From Kineosporiaceae bacterium SCSIO 59966 (GTDB lineage: Bacteria; Actinomycetota; Actinomycetes; Actinomycetales; SCSIO-59966): DNA of 64,000 nucleotides. The position numbers and the translations under genes are program-made. The notes beneath the pieces were generated by a model. It saw only the letters and a program-made list of their open reading frames with translations. It did no database searches and was not told the DNA's origin. Each line of letters starts with the position of its first letter. The stretch's first letter is position 1. Positions 16,736 to 25,032 of this stretch are shown one piece after another. The stretch is taken from assembly GCA_020881835.1 (NCBI GenBank), contig CP052876.1, positions 2,976,001 to 3,040,000 of the forward strand, written 5' to 3'.

Positions 16736-18094
16736 TCACGAGGCGGCAGGGGTGTCGGTGACGGTCAGCTCCGGGTGGCCGGCCAGGCCGGTGAGGGCAT
16801 CGGCGAGCGCCAGCGGGGACCACGGTCGGGTGGCCTCCGGCAGTGACCGAAGCGCTGGTCCGTAGCGGGCGAACGCCGGGAAGTCGGCGGGAAAGGCGGT
16901 CGGGTTTACGCCGAGCAGCCGTCCCCGGCGCTGGGCCCGGCGGGCCAGCTGCTCCCAGTGCGCGGCGTCGACCTGCCCGCGGGAGGGGACCCCGTTGCTG
17001 AACAGGAGAACGTCGATCTCCTCGTAGGAGGCGCGGTCGAGGTAGGCGGTAAGGCAGTCCGCGGCCCGGCGCACCGGGAAGAAGGTCCAGAACGGCACGG
17101 ACGCGGTGGTGATGGTCCGCCAGGGGTCGTGGACGATGAAGGAGCTGACCAGCAGCCGCTGTCCCGGCTCTCCCCGTGCCCGCACCCAGGTGCGGATCGT
17201 GTCGGCCACGGCCGGTGCCGGGTCCTGGGGATGCTCGTAGCGGACGTCGATGACGGGGTGGCCCCGCGACCTCGCCCAGGCATGCACGTCGGGGAGCAGC
17301 GCGTCGGCGAAGCCCCACTCCGCCTCCGCGGCCTCGTCGTCCGCTGCTGGCGCACCCGGTTCCGCGGCGTACTCCTCCGCGCTCATGCCGCCCTGCGCGC
17401 CGTACTGAAAGACATGCCGGTCGGAGATCCGGGTGACCGGCCATGTGGAGGCGTCGCGCACCACGATCACCGGGGCGCCGGGTTCCAGACAGTCGGTGAG
17501 GAAGCGCTCGTACGCCCGGGGCAGCGCCCGCCACTTGACCCGGAAGTAGGACATCTCGGATGCGCTCAGCGCGTCCTGGTTGGCGTCGTGCATGTGGTGC
17601 AGCTCGACGCCGGGGTTGCCGGCGAGCAGGGCCGGAGCGTGCCGCAGGCCGAACTCCATCGCGGCACGGGCGTCGCGTGGGTCGGCGCCGGGACGGCGTA
17701 CTGGCAGCAGCAAGGTCTGCGGCAGCCACGGCAGTCCGCAGGCGGCCGCGAGATGAGCCAGCGCCCCGTTCGAGGAGCCGAGCAGCACAGCCGGGTAGCT
17801 CCGGGACGGGTAGTGGCCGGCGACCCAGGCAGCGACGGCCGCCAGATCGACGTCTCCCAGCCGGTGCGGCGGCACGCCCTCCCGCCCGCTGGCGATCGCG
17901 TAGGCGCGTCGGCGCAAGCGGAGTGGGAGCAGCGCGCTGGCCCGCACCAGCGGGGCCTTGAGCGGCGACTGGCCGAGGTGGGGGAAGTCCCGGCCCTGCA
18001 GGGCGCGCGCCAGGGCGCTCAGGAATGCCGAGGCGGAGTCGAAGGCGGCCACACACCGTTCAGGGGGCAGGGCACCGGAGCGGCTGGTGGTCAT
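16736..18094 (-). CDS. Uncharacterised protein, last gene of the heavy-metal operon
   Basis: 452 residues; I do not recognise a family with confidence. The ATG overlaps the stop of the upstream hydrolase gene (ATGA). The segment AVLLGSSNGALAHLAAACGL resembles the nucleophile elbow of an alpha/beta hydrolase (GxSxG-like GSSNG), and MHDANQDALSASEMSYF and LLVSSFIVHDPWRTITTA look conserved. No signal peptide or membrane helix is evident, so it is probably cytosolic. Its tight coupling to the hydrolase, antiporter, LspA, ATPase and repressor genes ties it to metal stress, but the role is open. Confidence 0.7.
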   Translation of the reverse strand: MTTSRSGALPPERCVAAFDSASAFLSALARALQGRDFPHLGQSPLKAPLVRASALLPLRLRRRAYAIASGREGVPPHRLGDVDLAAVAAWVAGHYPSRSYPAVLLGSSNGALAHLAAACGLPWLPQTLLLPVRRPGADPRDARAAMEFGLRHAPALLAGNPGVELHHMHDANQDALSASEMSYFRVKWRALPRAYERFLTDCLEPGAPVIVVRDASTWPVTRISDRHVFQYGAQGGMSAEEYAAEPGAPAADDEAAEAEWGFADALLPDVHAWARSRGHPVIDVRYEHPQDPAPAVADTIRTWVRARGEPGQRLLVSSFIVHDPWRTITTASVPFWTFFPVRRAADCLTAYLDRASYEEIDVLLFSNGVPSRGQVDAAHWEQLARRAQRRGRLLGVNPTAFPADFPAFARYGPALRSLPEATRPWSPLALADALTGLAGHPELTVTDTPAAS

Positions 18095-18840
18095 GACTGG
18101 CCCCTGACGCCCGCGAGGTGCAAGACCTCCACGAAGGTCTCCGGGCGGCTGTACGGCCACGCGCGCCCGGCCTGCGGCACGACAAGCAGCCGTGCGGACA
18201 GGAGAGCGGCTAGCTCGGCGGCCCAGGCGTGCCGGCAGATCGGGTCCGCCTGGCCGCGGACGACGGTGGCGGCGACCTGCAGATGGGCTGCGACGTCCTC
18301 GGGCCGGTCTTCCAGCGCCGCCTGGATTCCGGCGGCGATGCGGCGAGCGCCGGCGCGCCACCAGTCGGGCAGCTGCTCGAGCCCGAGTCGGCGGGACTCG
18401 CGTGGCATGTCCCGCAGCCACGCGGCGAGCAGTACCGGCAGCCGCCGCTGGGCGGGATCGACGGTGGGACCGATGAGCACCAGCCGGGTCACCACGTCCG
18501 GCAGCTGCGCCGCCAAGTGCAGCGCGACCTGGCAGCCGAAGGAGTGCCCGACCAGCGTCACCGGCGCACGCTGGTGGCGCAGGTCGGGGGCCAGCGCGGT
18601 CGCGACTGCGGCTAGGCTCCCCGGTGGAACTTCCGGGGCTGCGATCGGCGGCAGGACCTGCACGGCCACTCCGGCGGCGGCCAGGGCCGCGGCGGGGCCG
18701 GTGAAGTACCGCCGCACGGCCAGGCCGGGCACTACCGCGACGTGCTCGCGAACCTGCGGCGGGCTGTGCGTCCCGGGAGCGTGATGCCGGAGGTCGGGGC
18801 CGGGAGCACTGGGAGTGGTCATGGGGGTGTTCAGCTTCAC
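18091..18840 (-). CDS. Alpha/beta hydrolase
   Basis: 249 residues from the GTG at 18840 that overlaps the antiporter stop; an ATG at 18822 is the alternative. The nucleophile elbow is VGHSFGCQVAL, with a conserved strand VTRLVLIGPTVDP after it and a likely catalytic Asp in VVRGQADPIC. The last His may lie in the C-terminal EVLHLAG. It is a cytosolic hydrolase of unknown substrate within the metal operon. Confidence 0.82.
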   Translation of the reverse strand: MKLNTPMTTPSAPGPDLRHHAPGTHSPPQVREHVAVVPGLAVRRYFTGPAAALAAAGVAVQVLPPIAAPEVPPGSLAAVATALAPDLRHQRAPVTLVGHSFGCQVALHLAAQLPDVVTRLVLIGPTVDPAQRRLPVLLAAWLRDMPRESRRLGLEQLPDWWRAGARRIAAGIQAALEDRPEDVAAHLQVAATVVRGQADPICRHAWAAELAALLSARLLVVPQAGRAWPYSRPETFVEVLHLAGVRGQS

Positions 18841-20204
18841 CGCGGTCCTGCCTCGCCGCCGTGGTAGGGCTCGCCGGTGTCTCCGCCGGGCGCGGCTGCG
18901 CGGATCTGCTGCTTCGGGGCGCGCAGTCCGGTGGCCAGCACCTCGGCCAGCGCGTGGCGGCGCCGCACCAGCAAGATCGAGGCGAGGGCCAGGTAGACGG
19001 CGGCGACCACGATCCGGGTGACCCCGGCTAGGCCAGGAGGGGTGGTCCAGGCCGCGATGAACTGGACGGTGAACAAGACGAGCAGCGACCACGCCCCGGC
19101 GCGGGTCAGCCGACCGCCGACGATCAGGGCGACTGCGAACACCGACTGTGCCGCGGTCAGCAGCAGCTCCTCGCGCTGCACCGCGTCCACCGGCAGTCCG
19201 CCCCACGACCCGGCGGAGACCGCGAACACCAGCGGCAGGACCCCGACCAGAAGGGTCCACTGGTTGATCTTTGAGGAGATCAGCGCGCCGAGCGCGGCGG
19301 CGGACTGCAGCTTCCAGGCGAGCAGCAGCACCGCGATGAACTCCGGTGTTTCCGAGGCCAGCGGCGCGACCCACTGAACGAGCAGGAACTCGCTGACGTT
19401 GAGCTGCTCGCCGGTGGCCACCAGGCTCTCCGCGAACGGCTCGGCAACAACAAGGATGATCCCGGCGGCGACCATCAGCATGATGGCGGTGATCACCCGG
19501 CGGGTGCGAGCGGACAGTCTCGCCACCCGCGCCGCCGGACCGAACAGCTCCGATTCCTCGTCCTCCGCATCGTCGCCGTCGAGCTCGTCCTCGACCGCCC
19601 GGACTCGCCACAGGTAGGCGCCGAAGATCGAGAACAGCACCACGGTGTCCACGATCGTCAGCGACGAGCGGAACGGGAAGGACAGCGCGTACGCGCTGGC
19701 CACGGCGAGGAAGGCGAGTTCGACGACCTGCACTCGCTGTAGCTCGACCGCTGCGGGACGCCGGCCGTCGCTGGCTTCGCGAGTGCCGCGGCCGCTGCGC
19801 GAGGAGGCCCGCCGCATCGCCGCGATCGCGGCCAGGGCGACGACCGACCAGCCCACGCCGATCAGCAGCCGGTTGGCGCCGGTCATGTTCGCCAGCGCCA
19901 GCGGCGCGTAGGTGGCTGGGTCCTGCCCGGCCTTCCAGGCGAAGACGACGTCCACCGCGTACTCGGGCAGCACCGCGATCAGCGCCAGCAGTGCCAGCGC
20001 CAGGCCCTGCCCGATGTCCATCTCGGCGAGCTCGGTGCCCCAGGTGAGCAGGAACGCGGCACCGACCACGGCGGCAGCGAACGCCAGCGCGGCCACGACG
20101 GGCGGCACCTGCCAGCCGGCCAGGCGCAGCACGAGGCCGGGCAGGCTGGCGACCACTGGCAGGGCCAGCCCCCCAGCCAGGCGAGTCATTCCACGTTCAT
20201 TCAT
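18837..20204 (-). CDS. CaCA-type cation antiporter (sodium/calcium or proton exchanger family)
   Basis: 455 residues with ten or more membrane helices in two halves. The alpha repeats are recognisable as GTELAEMDIGQGLALALLAL with VLPEYAVD in the first half, and APLASETPEFIAVLLLAW with ALISSKINQWTLLVG in the second. A Glu/Asp-rich cytosolic loop (DELDGDDAEDEESE) separates the halves. These carriers exchange Ca2+ or other cations for Na+ or H+. The start overlaps the lspA end by 8 bp. Its place in a metal-resistance operon suggests export of the toxic cation or balancing of Ca2+. Confidence 0.85.
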   Translation of the reverse strand: MNERGMTRLAGGLALPVVASLPGLVLRLAGWQVPPVVAALAFAAAVVGAAFLLTWGTELAEMDIGQGLALALLALIAVLPEYAVDVVFAWKAGQDPATYAPLALANMTGANRLLIGVGWSVVALAAIAAMRRASSRSGRGTREASDGRRPAAVELQRVQVVELAFLAVASAYALSFPFRSSLTIVDTVVLFSIFGAYLWRVRAVEDELDGDDAEDEESELFGPAARVARLSARTRRVITAIMLMVAAGIILVVAEPFAESLVATGEQLNVSEFLLVQWVAPLASETPEFIAVLLLAWKLQSAAALGALISSKINQWTLLVGVLPLVFAVSAGSWGGLPVDAVQREELLLTAAQSVFAVALIVGGRLTRAGAWSLLVLFTVQFIAAWTTPPGLAGVTRIVVAAVYLALASILLVRRRHALAEVLATGLRAPKQQIRAAAPGGDTGEPYHGGEAGPR

Positions 20205-20772
20205 GACCAGCTCGCTGCCCTTCTTGGCGAATGCCGTTCCCGGGGGCCGCCCCGCCGGGGTCGTCGGCTGCGCGTAGCCCGGCCAGCACGAGGAGGGCGG
20301 CTCCGGTGACGATCGCGGTGTCGGCCAGGTTGAAGGTGGGCCACCAGCCGGTGTGCAGATAGTCGGTAACCACACCATCGGCGGCCCGGTCTGCGACGTT
20401 GGCCACGGCGCCGCCGAGGATGGCGGCCAGTGCCGCGGCTCGCCACCTGGACCCGGTGGCGGCGGTGCGCCAGGCCAGGACGGCCATCACAGCGGTGATC
20501 AGTCCCGTGACCACGAGCACCGCGGCGCTGGGCGCCTCGGCGGCGAGCGAGAACGCCACCCCGGGGTTGTAGGCCAGCCGCAGGTCCACCGGCCCGGCCT
20601 CGATGCCTCCGGCCGGTAGCGCCCGCTGTGCCCAGGCCTTGGCGGCCAGGTCGATGCCGGCGACCATTGCGGCGGCGACGAACAGCCCGGTGCGCCGGCG
20701 GGATTCCTGACGCCGACCGTCGGGGACAGGGTCGGCAGCACCGGCGGACGGCCCGACCGGGATCGGTGTCAC
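20197..20772 (-). CDS. lspA: LspA-type signal peptidase II, metal-operon copy
   Basis: 191 residues with four membrane helices. The catalytic aspartates are seen in DGVVTDYLHTGWWPTFNLADT (second and third Asp of that stretch), and the conserved Asn in VANVADRAAD. Signal peptidase II cleaves lipoprotein signal peptides. Copies next to lead or cadmium ATPases are known (PbrC-like), and this one overlaps the P-type ATPase gene by 4 bp, so it is likely the metal-induced paralogue and not the housekeeping gene. The first 27 residues are a polar extension. Confidence 0.88.
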   Translation of the reverse strand: MTPIPVGPSAGAADPVPDGRRQESRRRTGLFVAAAMVAGIDLAAKAWAQRALPAGGIEAGPVDLRLAYNPGVAFSLAAEAPSAAVLVVTGLITAVMAVLAWRTAATGSRWRAAALAAILGGAVANVADRAADGVVTDYLHTGWWPTFNLADTAIVTGAALLVLAGLRAADDPGGAAPGNGIRQEGQRAGHE

Positions 20773-22742
20773 CGGGAGGCGCCGACGGTCTGGGTCTTCG
20801 GCGCGGCGGGCTCGACGGCCTGAGCGGGGGGCAGCGACGTGGTACGGCCGGCGCGGACGCCGTTGGCGATCACGACGACCTCGGCGACCTCGTGGACCAG
20901 GACGACCGCGGCCAGGCCGAGGACGCCGAACAGCGCCAGCGGCATCAGCACGGTCACGATGGCCAGCGACAGGGCGACGTTCTGCAGCATGATCCGCCGG
21001 GCACGGCGGGCATGGGTGAACGCTTGCGGCAGGTGCCGCAGGTCCTCTCCCATCAGGGCGACGTCGGCGGTCTCGATCGCGACGTCGGTGCCCATCGCGC
21101 CCATCGCGATGCCCAGGTCGGCGGTGGCCAGGGCGGGTGCGTCGTTGACGCCGTCACCGACCATCGCGGTGGCGTGCTGTTCGCGCAGCCGGGCGACCAG
21201 GGCGGCCTTGTCCTCCGGGCGCAGCTCGGCGTGCACGGCGTCGATGCCGGCCTGAGCGGCCAGCGCGGTCGCGGTGGCGGTGTTGTCGCCGGTGAGCATC
21301 GCGACGTGGTACCCGTCCCGGCGCATCCGGGCGACCACCTCGGGAGCCTCCGGGCGCAACTCGTCGCGGACGGAGACCGCGCCGATCACCGCCCCGTTCT
21401 CTTCGATGAGGACGGCGGTCGCCCCGGCGTGCTGCATCCGCTCCACATCCGCGGCGAGCGGGCCGGGCTCAAGCCAGCCGGGGCGGCCGAGGCGGACCGG
21501 CCGGCCGTCGATGTGGCCGGTCAGGCCAGCGCCGGGGACCGCCTGCACGTCGGTGGCCGGGGCGGGGTCGTCGACGGCGGCCAGGATGGCGCGGGCGAGC
21601 GGGTGCTCGCTGCGGGCCTCCAGCGCGGCGGCCACCGCCAGCACGTGTTCGCGTGAGGCGGAGGCGGTGGCGGCGACGTCGACCACGGTGGGTCGGTTGC
21701 GGGTCAGGGTTCCGGTCTTGTCCAGCGCCACGGCGCGGATCTTGCCGAGGGCTTCCAGGGCGGCGCCGCCCTTGACCAGGGCGCCCTGCTTGCTGGCGGC
21801 GCCGATCGCGGCGACCACGGTGACCGGCACGGAGATCGCCAGCGCGCACGGCGAGGCCGCGACCAGGACGACCAGGGCCCGCTCGATCCACGTGGCCGGG
21901 TCACCGAAGACGCTGCCGAGGGCGGCGATCAGCGCCGCGGCCACCATCACCCCCGGGACCAGCGGCCGGGCGATCCGGTCGGCCAGGCGCTGGGCCTGGC
22001 CCTTGCGGGACTGCTCGGCCTCCACGATCCGCACGATCCGGGCCAGTGAGTTGTCCTCGGCGGTGGTGGTCACCTCGACCTCGAGGACGCCGATGCCGTT
22101 GATCGAGCCGGCGAACACCTCATCACCGGGACCGGCCTCGACCGGCACCGACTCCCCGGTGATCGCCGAGACGTCCAGCGCGGTCCTACCGGAGATGATC
22201 AGGCCATCGGTGGCGATCCGCTCACCCGGCTTGACCACCATCGTGTCGCCGACGCGCAGCTCGGCCGGCGCGACGACCTGCTCGACGCCGCCGCGACGCA
22301 CCGTGGCCTGCTCGGGCACCAGGGACAGCAGCGCGCGCAGCCCGCGTCGGGTCCGGGCCAGTGAGTACTCCTCCAGGCCCTCGCTGATCGAGAACAGCAT
22401 CGCCAACGCGGCAGCCTCGCCGACCTCGCCGAGCAGCACCGCACCCACCGCGGCGATCGTCATCAGCGTGCCGACGCCGATCTTGCCCCGCCCGAGGCGC
22501 CGCAGCGTGGAGGGGACGAACGTAGTCGCCCCCACCAGCAGGGCCGCGGCGTCGAAGGTCAGCGGCAGCCAGGACGGGCCGTCGGCACGGTTGGCGATAA
22601 ACGCCGCGAGCAGCAGCAGCGCGGCCAGCGCGGCCGCCTGCAGCTCGCGGACCTGCCAGAACCGCTCCGGCTCGTGCTCCTCGCCCTCCTGCCCGGCCGG
22701 GGTCGTCGGGTCCTCGTGACTGCAGCCGCAGGCGTCGCTCAT
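20769..22742 (-). CDS. P1B-type heavy-metal-exporting ATPase
   Basis: 657 residues. The TM6 metal motif is SPC (LVAASPCALAI) and a late helix carries VHEVAEVVV, a pattern like the P1B-4 (SPC/HE) group and not the CPC copper or zinc groups. DKTGTLTRN, GDGVNDAPAL and ISGRTALDVSAITGESVPVE give the phosphorylation, hinge and actuator sites. There is no HMA domain; instead the N terminus has a short CGCSHEDP metal-binding stretch and acidic residues. Substrate is probably Cd, Pb, Zn or Co. Mycobacterium tuberculosis pairs CmtR with the ATPase CtpG in the same way. Confidence 0.92.
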   Translation of the reverse strand: MSDACGCSHEDPTTPAGQEGEEHEPERFWQVRELQAAALAALLLLAAFIANRADGPSWLPLTFDAAALLVGATTFVPSTLRRLGRGKIGVGTLMTIAAVGAVLLGEVGEAAALAMLFSISEGLEEYSLARTRRGLRALLSLVPEQATVRRGGVEQVVAPAELRVGDTMVVKPGERIATDGLIISGRTALDVSAITGESVPVEAGPGDEVFAGSINGIGVLEVEVTTTAEDNSLARIVRIVEAEQSRKGQAQRLADRIARPLVPGVMVAAALIAALGSVFGDPATWIERALVVLVAASPCALAISVPVTVVAAIGAASKQGALVKGGAALEALGKIRAVALDKTGTLTRNRPTVVDVAATASASREHVLAVAAALEARSEHPLARAILAAVDDPAPATDVQAVPGAGLTGHIDGRPVRLGRPGWLEPGPLAADVERMQHAGATAVLIEENGAVIGAVSVRDELRPEAPEVVARMRRDGYHVAMLTGDNTATATALAAQAGIDAVHAELRPEDKAALVARLREQHATAMVGDGVNDAPALATADLGIAMGAMGTDVAIETADVALMGEDLRHLPQAFTHARRARRIMLQNVALSLAIVTVLMPLALFGVLGLAAVVLVHEVAEVVVIANGVRAGRTTSLPPAQAVEPAAPKTQTVGASR

Positions 22743-23134
22743 CGAGTGCCCTCCTTTACTGGGGTGCCGGCGGGGGCGTCGGTTCCGTACACGGGGCACA
22801 GCGCTACCGCGTTGCCGGTGGCGGCCAGCAGCGTCTCGGCCGCGGCGAGCAGGTCCATCAGCTCCGGTCGGGTCAGCGAGTAGAAGATCTGCCGGCCCTG
22901 CGGCCGGCCGACCACCAGCCCGCAGTCCCGCAGGCACGCCACGTGCGCCGACACCGTGGACTGCGCCAGTCCGAGCTCGGACATCAGGTCCACGACCCGG
23001 GCTTCCCCGTGAGCGGCGAGTCGCCGCACGATCGACAACCGGGTGGGGTCTGAAAGGCTGTGGAACAGCGCCACCGCCGACCCCAGGTCCTGCGCCGTCG
23101 CTTGCGGGCCAGAGGTCATGTCTTCAATCGTCAT
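22739..23134 (-). CDS. CmtR-like ArsR/SmtB-family metal-sensing repressor
   Basis: 131 residues, winged helix-turn-helix. The recognition helix region AQSTVSAHVACLRDCGLV carries Cys67 and Cys71, and Cys113 lies in VALCPVYG. This matches the three-cysteine Cd/Pb site of CmtR (57, 61, 102) in both type and spacing (4 and about 42). It heads the operon and overlaps the ATPase gene (ATGA). Metal binding would release it from the palindrome 43 bp upstream. Confidence 0.92.
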   Translation of the reverse strand: MTIEDMTSGPQATAQDLGSAVALFHSLSDPTRLSIVRRLAAHGEARVVDLMSELGLAQSTVSAHVACLRDCGLVVGRPQGRQIFYSLTRPELMDLLAAAETLLAATGNAVALCPVYGTDAPAGTPVKEGTR

Positions 23135-23176
23135 GCGGCGATGCTAGCGCCACGATGCGCTGGCACCCAACCCAGG

Positions 23177-23194
23177 CGCTTACTATCGTAAGCG
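23177..23194. promoter_or_regulatory. Palindromic operator of the CmtR-like repressor
   Basis: CGCTTACTATCGTAAGCG is a perfect 7-4-7 inverted repeat in an otherwise GC-rich gap, 43 bp upstream of the repressor start. Size, symmetry and position fit an ArsR-family operator overlapping the promoter of the metal operon. Confidence 0.75.
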
Positions 23195-23293
23195 GCTACG
23201 ACGTCCGCGTTCAGGACCTGCGGGGTCGGTCGGCACCGGATGCGGATCCTGCCCACCAGGCGGTTCGTCATCCGCGCGCGGCGCACCAACCAT

Positions 23294-23307
23294 TGATAGC
23301 CTGATCA
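23294..23307. promoter_or_regulatory. Possible operator or promoter element of the second ArsR gene
   Basis: TGATAGCCTGATCA has TGAT/ATCA arms and ends one base before the gene start at 23309. The symmetry is short and the site may simply be part of a leaderless transcript start, with TAGCCT as a -10-like element. Confidence 0.3.
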
Positions 23308-23308
23308 G

Positions 23309-23725
23309 ATGAGCGCTAGATCAGCTCCCGGGGCCAGTGCTTCGGCGCATCCCTGCTCGTCGCCGTCCGGCGCAGGTCGGGTGGCTGCTCTGGAACGGTC
23401 GCTGCCGCCGGCGCCATTGGTCGAGGACCTGGCGGCGGTCTTCGCGCTGCTCAGCGATCCCGGCCGGGTCCGCCTGCTGATCACCTTGCTCGAGGGCGGC
23501 GAGGTCTGCGTGCACGACCTGGCGGCGGTCACCGGCCAGAGTGAGTCCGGAGTCAGCCACGCGCTGCGCCTGCTGCGGGCGCACCGGGTGGTGGCGGCCC
23601 GCCGCAGTGGTCGGCTGGTGTTCTACCGGCTGGCCGACGGGCATGTGCGAATGCTTCTGGACGTCGCCCTGACGCACCTGGGGCATGCCCCCGCGGCCAG
23701 AGTCGTAGCACCCGACGAGTCTTGA
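23309..23725 (+). CDS. NmtR/SmtB-like ArsR-family metal sensor
   Basis: 138 residues with a loose 25-residue N-terminal tail. The winged-helix core includes GQSESGVSHALRLLRAHRVV. The last helix carries Asp110, His112, His123 and His126, exactly the D-x-H-(10)-H-x2-H spacing of the alpha-5 Ni/Co/Zn site of NmtR and SmtB. It is divergent from the CmtR-type operon and precedes the zinc-ribbon and CDF genes in the same direction, which it probably controls. Confidence 0.88.
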   Translation: MSARSAPGASASAHPCSSPSGAGRVAALERSLPPAPLVEDLAAVFALLSDPGRVRLLITLLEGGEVCVHDLAAVTGQSESGVSHALRLLRAHRVVAARRSGRLVFYRLADGHVRMLLDVALTHLGHAPAARVVAPDES

Positions 23726-23757
23726 GTACCACCGTCCTCCCACGGAAAGGCACCGCG

Positions 23758-24051
23758 ATGACCGAGACACAGCAGACCTTGACCTGCCCCAAGTGCGGCG
23801 CGGACATGCGTGCCTACGAGCGCAACGGGATCACCATCGACCAGTGCACCGCTTGCCGCGGCATCTTCCTGGACCGCGGGGAGCTTGAGCGCCTCGTCGA
23901 CGCAGAGAGCGCGTTCTACGGTCGGCCGGGCCCACAGCAACCTCCTGCGTATGGCGACGACCGGGGACATCACGGTGGGTACGGCAGTGGGCACGGTGGA
24001 CACGGGCAGGGTCAGCGTCGCCGGGGTTTCCTTGGTGATCTGTTTGGCTGA
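23758..24051 (+). CDS. Small zinc-ribbon (zf-TFIIB) protein
   Basis: 97 residues; ACGGAAAGG precedes the ATG. The first half is a zinc ribbon with CPKCG and CTACRGIFLDRGELE, typical of zf-TFIIB-domain proteins. The tail is rich in Gly, His and Gln (GHHGGYGSGHGGHGQGQRR) and could hold extra metal. It lies between the NmtR-like sensor and a CDF exporter, so a zinc or nickel buffering role is a reasonable guess. Confidence 0.8.
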   Translation: MTETQQTLTCPKCGADMRAYERNGITIDQCTACRGIFLDRGELERLVDAESAFYGRPGPQQPPAYGDDRGHHGGYGSGHGGHGQGQRRRGFLGDLFG

Positions 24052-24107
24052 GGTCAGCGTGACGATCCGCGACGATGCGTACCAGCAAGGCTGCGGGAGG
24101 TCTTGAC

Positions 24108-25010
24108 GTGGGGGAAGGACACGCACACACCTCCGCGGTAACGGCCGCTGGACGGCACCGCAAACCGCTGTTCATCGCGTTCGGGCTGACCGCCAGCTAC
24201 ATGGTGGTGGAGTTCATCGGCGGGTTTCTCTTCGACTCCCTTGCCCTCCTCTCGGATGCGGCACACATGGGCACCGACGTCCTGGGACTCGGAATGGCCC
24301 TGGCGGCGATCACACTCGCCCAGCGCCCTTCGCCCTCCCAGCGCACCTACGGCGCCTACCGGCTGGAGGTGCTCGCAGCGCTGGCCAACGGGGTGCTGCT
24401 GTTCGGCGTGGCCGGCTATGTCCTGTACGAGGCCTACCGCCGCCTGTTCGAACCCCCTGAGGTGCCCGGCGTCCCCCTGATGGCCGTCGCCGTGGTCGGG
24501 CTGGTCGTGAACCTCATCAGCTTCCGGCTGCTCAGCGCGGGATCGAAGGTCAGCCTCAACATCCGCGGCGCCCATCTGGAGGTGCTGGGCGACCTGCTCG
24601 GATCGGTCGGCGTGATCGTGGCCGGCGTCATCATCTACACCACCGGATGGCCGTACGCAGACCCGCTGATCGGCGCTGGGATCGGCCTGTTCATCCTGCC
24701 CCGCACATGGAAGCTGACCAGCCAAGCGCTGCGCGTCCTCATGGAGGTCGCTCCTCCCGGCTTGGACGTCGAGGAGGTCCGGGGACGCATCCTCGCGCTC
24801 CCCGGCGTGGTCGACGTCCACGATCTGCACATTTGGACCTTGACGTCGGGCCTGGAGAACGCAACAGGACATGTCGTGGTCGCCGACGACGTGGACTACC
24901 ACGATGTCCTGGACCGGGTGTCGTCGATGCTCGCGGAGGACTACCACGTCCTCCACGCCACCATCCAGTGCGAACCTGTGCACCACGACGAACACGTCAC
25001 GCCCATTTGA
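24108..25010 (+). CDS. Cation diffusion facilitator metal exporter (second copy)
   Basis: About 300 residues from GTG 24108, preceded by GGGAGGT; an upstream start at 24075 is possible. It has a His-containing N terminus (GEGHAHTS), HMGTD in TM2, EVLGD in TM5 and the C-terminal VDVHDLHIWTLTSG. It is clearly paralogous to 3980-4900. Location after an NmtR-like sensor suggests Ni, Co or Zn export under that regulator. The C terminus ends in a His/Asp cluster (HHDEHVTPI). Confidence 0.9.
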   Translation: MGEGHAHTSAVTAAGRHRKPLFIAFGLTASYMVVEFIGGFLFDSLALLSDAAHMGTDVLGLGMALAAITLAQRPSPSQRTYGAYRLEVLAALANGVLLFGVAGYVLYEAYRRLFEPPEVPGVPLMAVAVVGLVVNLISFRLLSAGSKVSLNIRGAHLEVLGDLLGSVGVIVAGVIIYTTGWPYADPLIGAGIGLFILPRTWKLTSQALRVLMEVAPPGLDVEEVRGRILALPGVVDVHDLHIWTLTSGLENATGHVVVADDVDYHDVLDRVSSMLAEDYHVLHATIQCEPVHHDEHVTPI

Positions 25011-25032
25011 CCTGACCCGACGGAAGGTCCTC

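Noticed and set aside
18842-19611. Upstream extension of the hydrolase frame into the antiporter gene
   Set aside because: The extension is Arg/Gly-rich shadow of the antiporter gene; the GTG at 18840 gives the right hydrolase start.
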